The notes under the pieces are model-generated. The model was not told the origin of the DNA and did no database searches. It saw only the letters and a list, made by a program, of their open reading frames with translations. A DNA stretch of 5,429 nucleotides from assembly GCA_031178025.1 (NCBI GenBank), contig JAPSJU010000156.1:1-5429 (forward strand). Reading direction: 5' to 3'. Below, one piece after another: positions 4,957-5,429 of this stretch. This DNA comes from Agromyces sp. GTDB taxonomy: Bacteria; Actinomycetota; Actinomycetes; Actinomycetales; Microbacteriaceae. A program made the translations under genes and the position numbers. How positions within the stretch are numbered: position 1 is the stretch's first letter; every line of letters starts with the position of its first letter.

Positions 4957-5429
4957 ATGATGCCGCCGGAGCTTCGCAGCCTGTGGGCGGGACGAACGCT
5001 GGCCCTCGTCGGCATCATCGTGGTGGCCTTCAACCTGCGCACGGCGGTCGCGTCGCTCTCTCCGATCCTCGCCGAGCTCGAGCGGGAGGTGACGCTCGCT
5101 CCGGCCGTCGTCGGCCTCCTCGGCATGCTGCCTCCGCTCTGCTACGCCGTGTTCGGCATCCTCACCCCCCTCGTGGCGAAGCGCGTCGGCCTCGAGCCGT
5201 CGCTCATCGGCTCGCTCGTCGCGCTCACCCTCGGGCTGGCGGGCCGCGGATCGGCGAGCGACGCGCTCGCCCTCGTGGCGGCGAGCGCCGTGACGTTCGC
5301 CGCGATCGGCGTCGGCAACGTGCTGCTCCCGCCGCTCGTGAAGCGGTACTTCCCGGATCGCATCGGGCTCATGACGACCCTCTACGTGACCGCCATGTCG
5401 GTGAGCACGTTCACCCCGCCGCTCGTGGC
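4957..5429 (+). CDS. CynX/NimT-type MFS transporter (N-terminal 157 codons; 3' end outside window)
   Basis: The visible part is the first ~157 residues of a major facilitator superfamily inner-membrane transporter of the CynX/NimT type (named after cyanate and 2-nitroimidazole transporters; most members have unknown substrates). Helix 1 contains VVAFNLRTAVASLSPIL (about 22-38), the hallmark NLR-x-A motif of this group. MLPPLCYAVFGILTPLVAKRVG (about 63-84) covers helix 2 and the cytoplasmic loop where MFS motif A normally lies. GVGNVLLPPLVKRYFPDRIGLM (about 126-147) is the characteristic group motif after helix 4. Two adjacent ATGs (4957, 4960) could serve as start; no strong Shine-Dalgarno precedes them. 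A five-codon reading frame (4943-4960) overlaps the start as ATGA. It lies 55 bp after ribF with a hairpin in between, so it may be a separate unit. Substrate cannot be inferred from this part. Confidence 0.9.
   Translation, partial: MMPPELRSLWAGRTLALVGIIVVAFNLRTAVASLSPILAELEREVTLAPAVVGLLGMLPPLCYAVFGILTPLVAKRVGLEPSLIGSLVALTLGLAGRGSASDALALVAASAVTFAAIGVGNVLLPPLVKRYFPDRIGLMTTLYVTAMSVSTFTPPLV

Noticed and set aside
3947..4960. Plus-strand open frame of 337 codons overlapping ribF in another frame
   Set aside because: Arg/Pro/Ala-rich out-of-frame translation of ribF with no family resemblance. Only its last five codons (4943-4960) are discussed, as a possible leader frame.
3870..5126. Long minus-strand open frame (418 codons) opposite ribF and the MFS start
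   Set aside because: No recognisable domain; it runs antisense through ribF, which has both complete catalytic domains.

Overview
The window is a very GC-rich (roughly 70% by eye), gene-dense stretch of actinobacterial chromosome. Codon third positions are almost all G or C, GTG starts are common, and the protein variants resemble those I know from Microbacteriaceae (an Agromyces/Leifsonia/Microbacterium-like organism). The genus is inferred from protein style, not proven. I see no mobile element, CRISPR array, tRNA or rRNA.

Layout from left to right. (1) The N-terminal half of the adenine glycosylase MutY lies on the minus strand and runs off the left edge. (2) Divergent from it, across a 48-bp gap, is a small P-loop nucleoside (uridine) kinase-like protein on the plus strand. 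(3) Converging with that gene, 6 bp away, is a PanE/ApbA-family ketopantoate reductase on the minus strand. (4) Divergent from the reductase, across 50 bp, is a plus-strand cluster: truB (tRNA pseudouridine-55 synthase), two small four-helix membrane proteins of unknown function, and ribF (riboflavin kinase/FAD synthetase). It is packed by a 4-bp ATGA overlap, a 24-bp gap and a 4-bp GTGA overlap. (5) After a 55-bp gap with a GC-rich hairpin comes the start of a CynX/NimT-type MFS transporter, cut by the right edge.

Functionally this is mostly housekeeping: base-excision repair of 8-oxoG:A mispairs, possible nucleoside salvage, a pantothenate/CoA-type reductase, tRNA modification and FMN/FAD synthesis. 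The window is largely ordinary. The points that merit a second look are: a shared leaderless-promoter signature (TANNNT placed 6-7 nt before the start codon) at all four divergently arranged starts; a perfect 9-bp inverted repeat centred in the mutY/kinase promoter region; a kinase-like protein with an altered catalytic motif and an apparently missing LID; two uncharacterised membrane proteins embedded between truB and ribF; and over-representation of the heptamer GGATGCC/GGCATCC.
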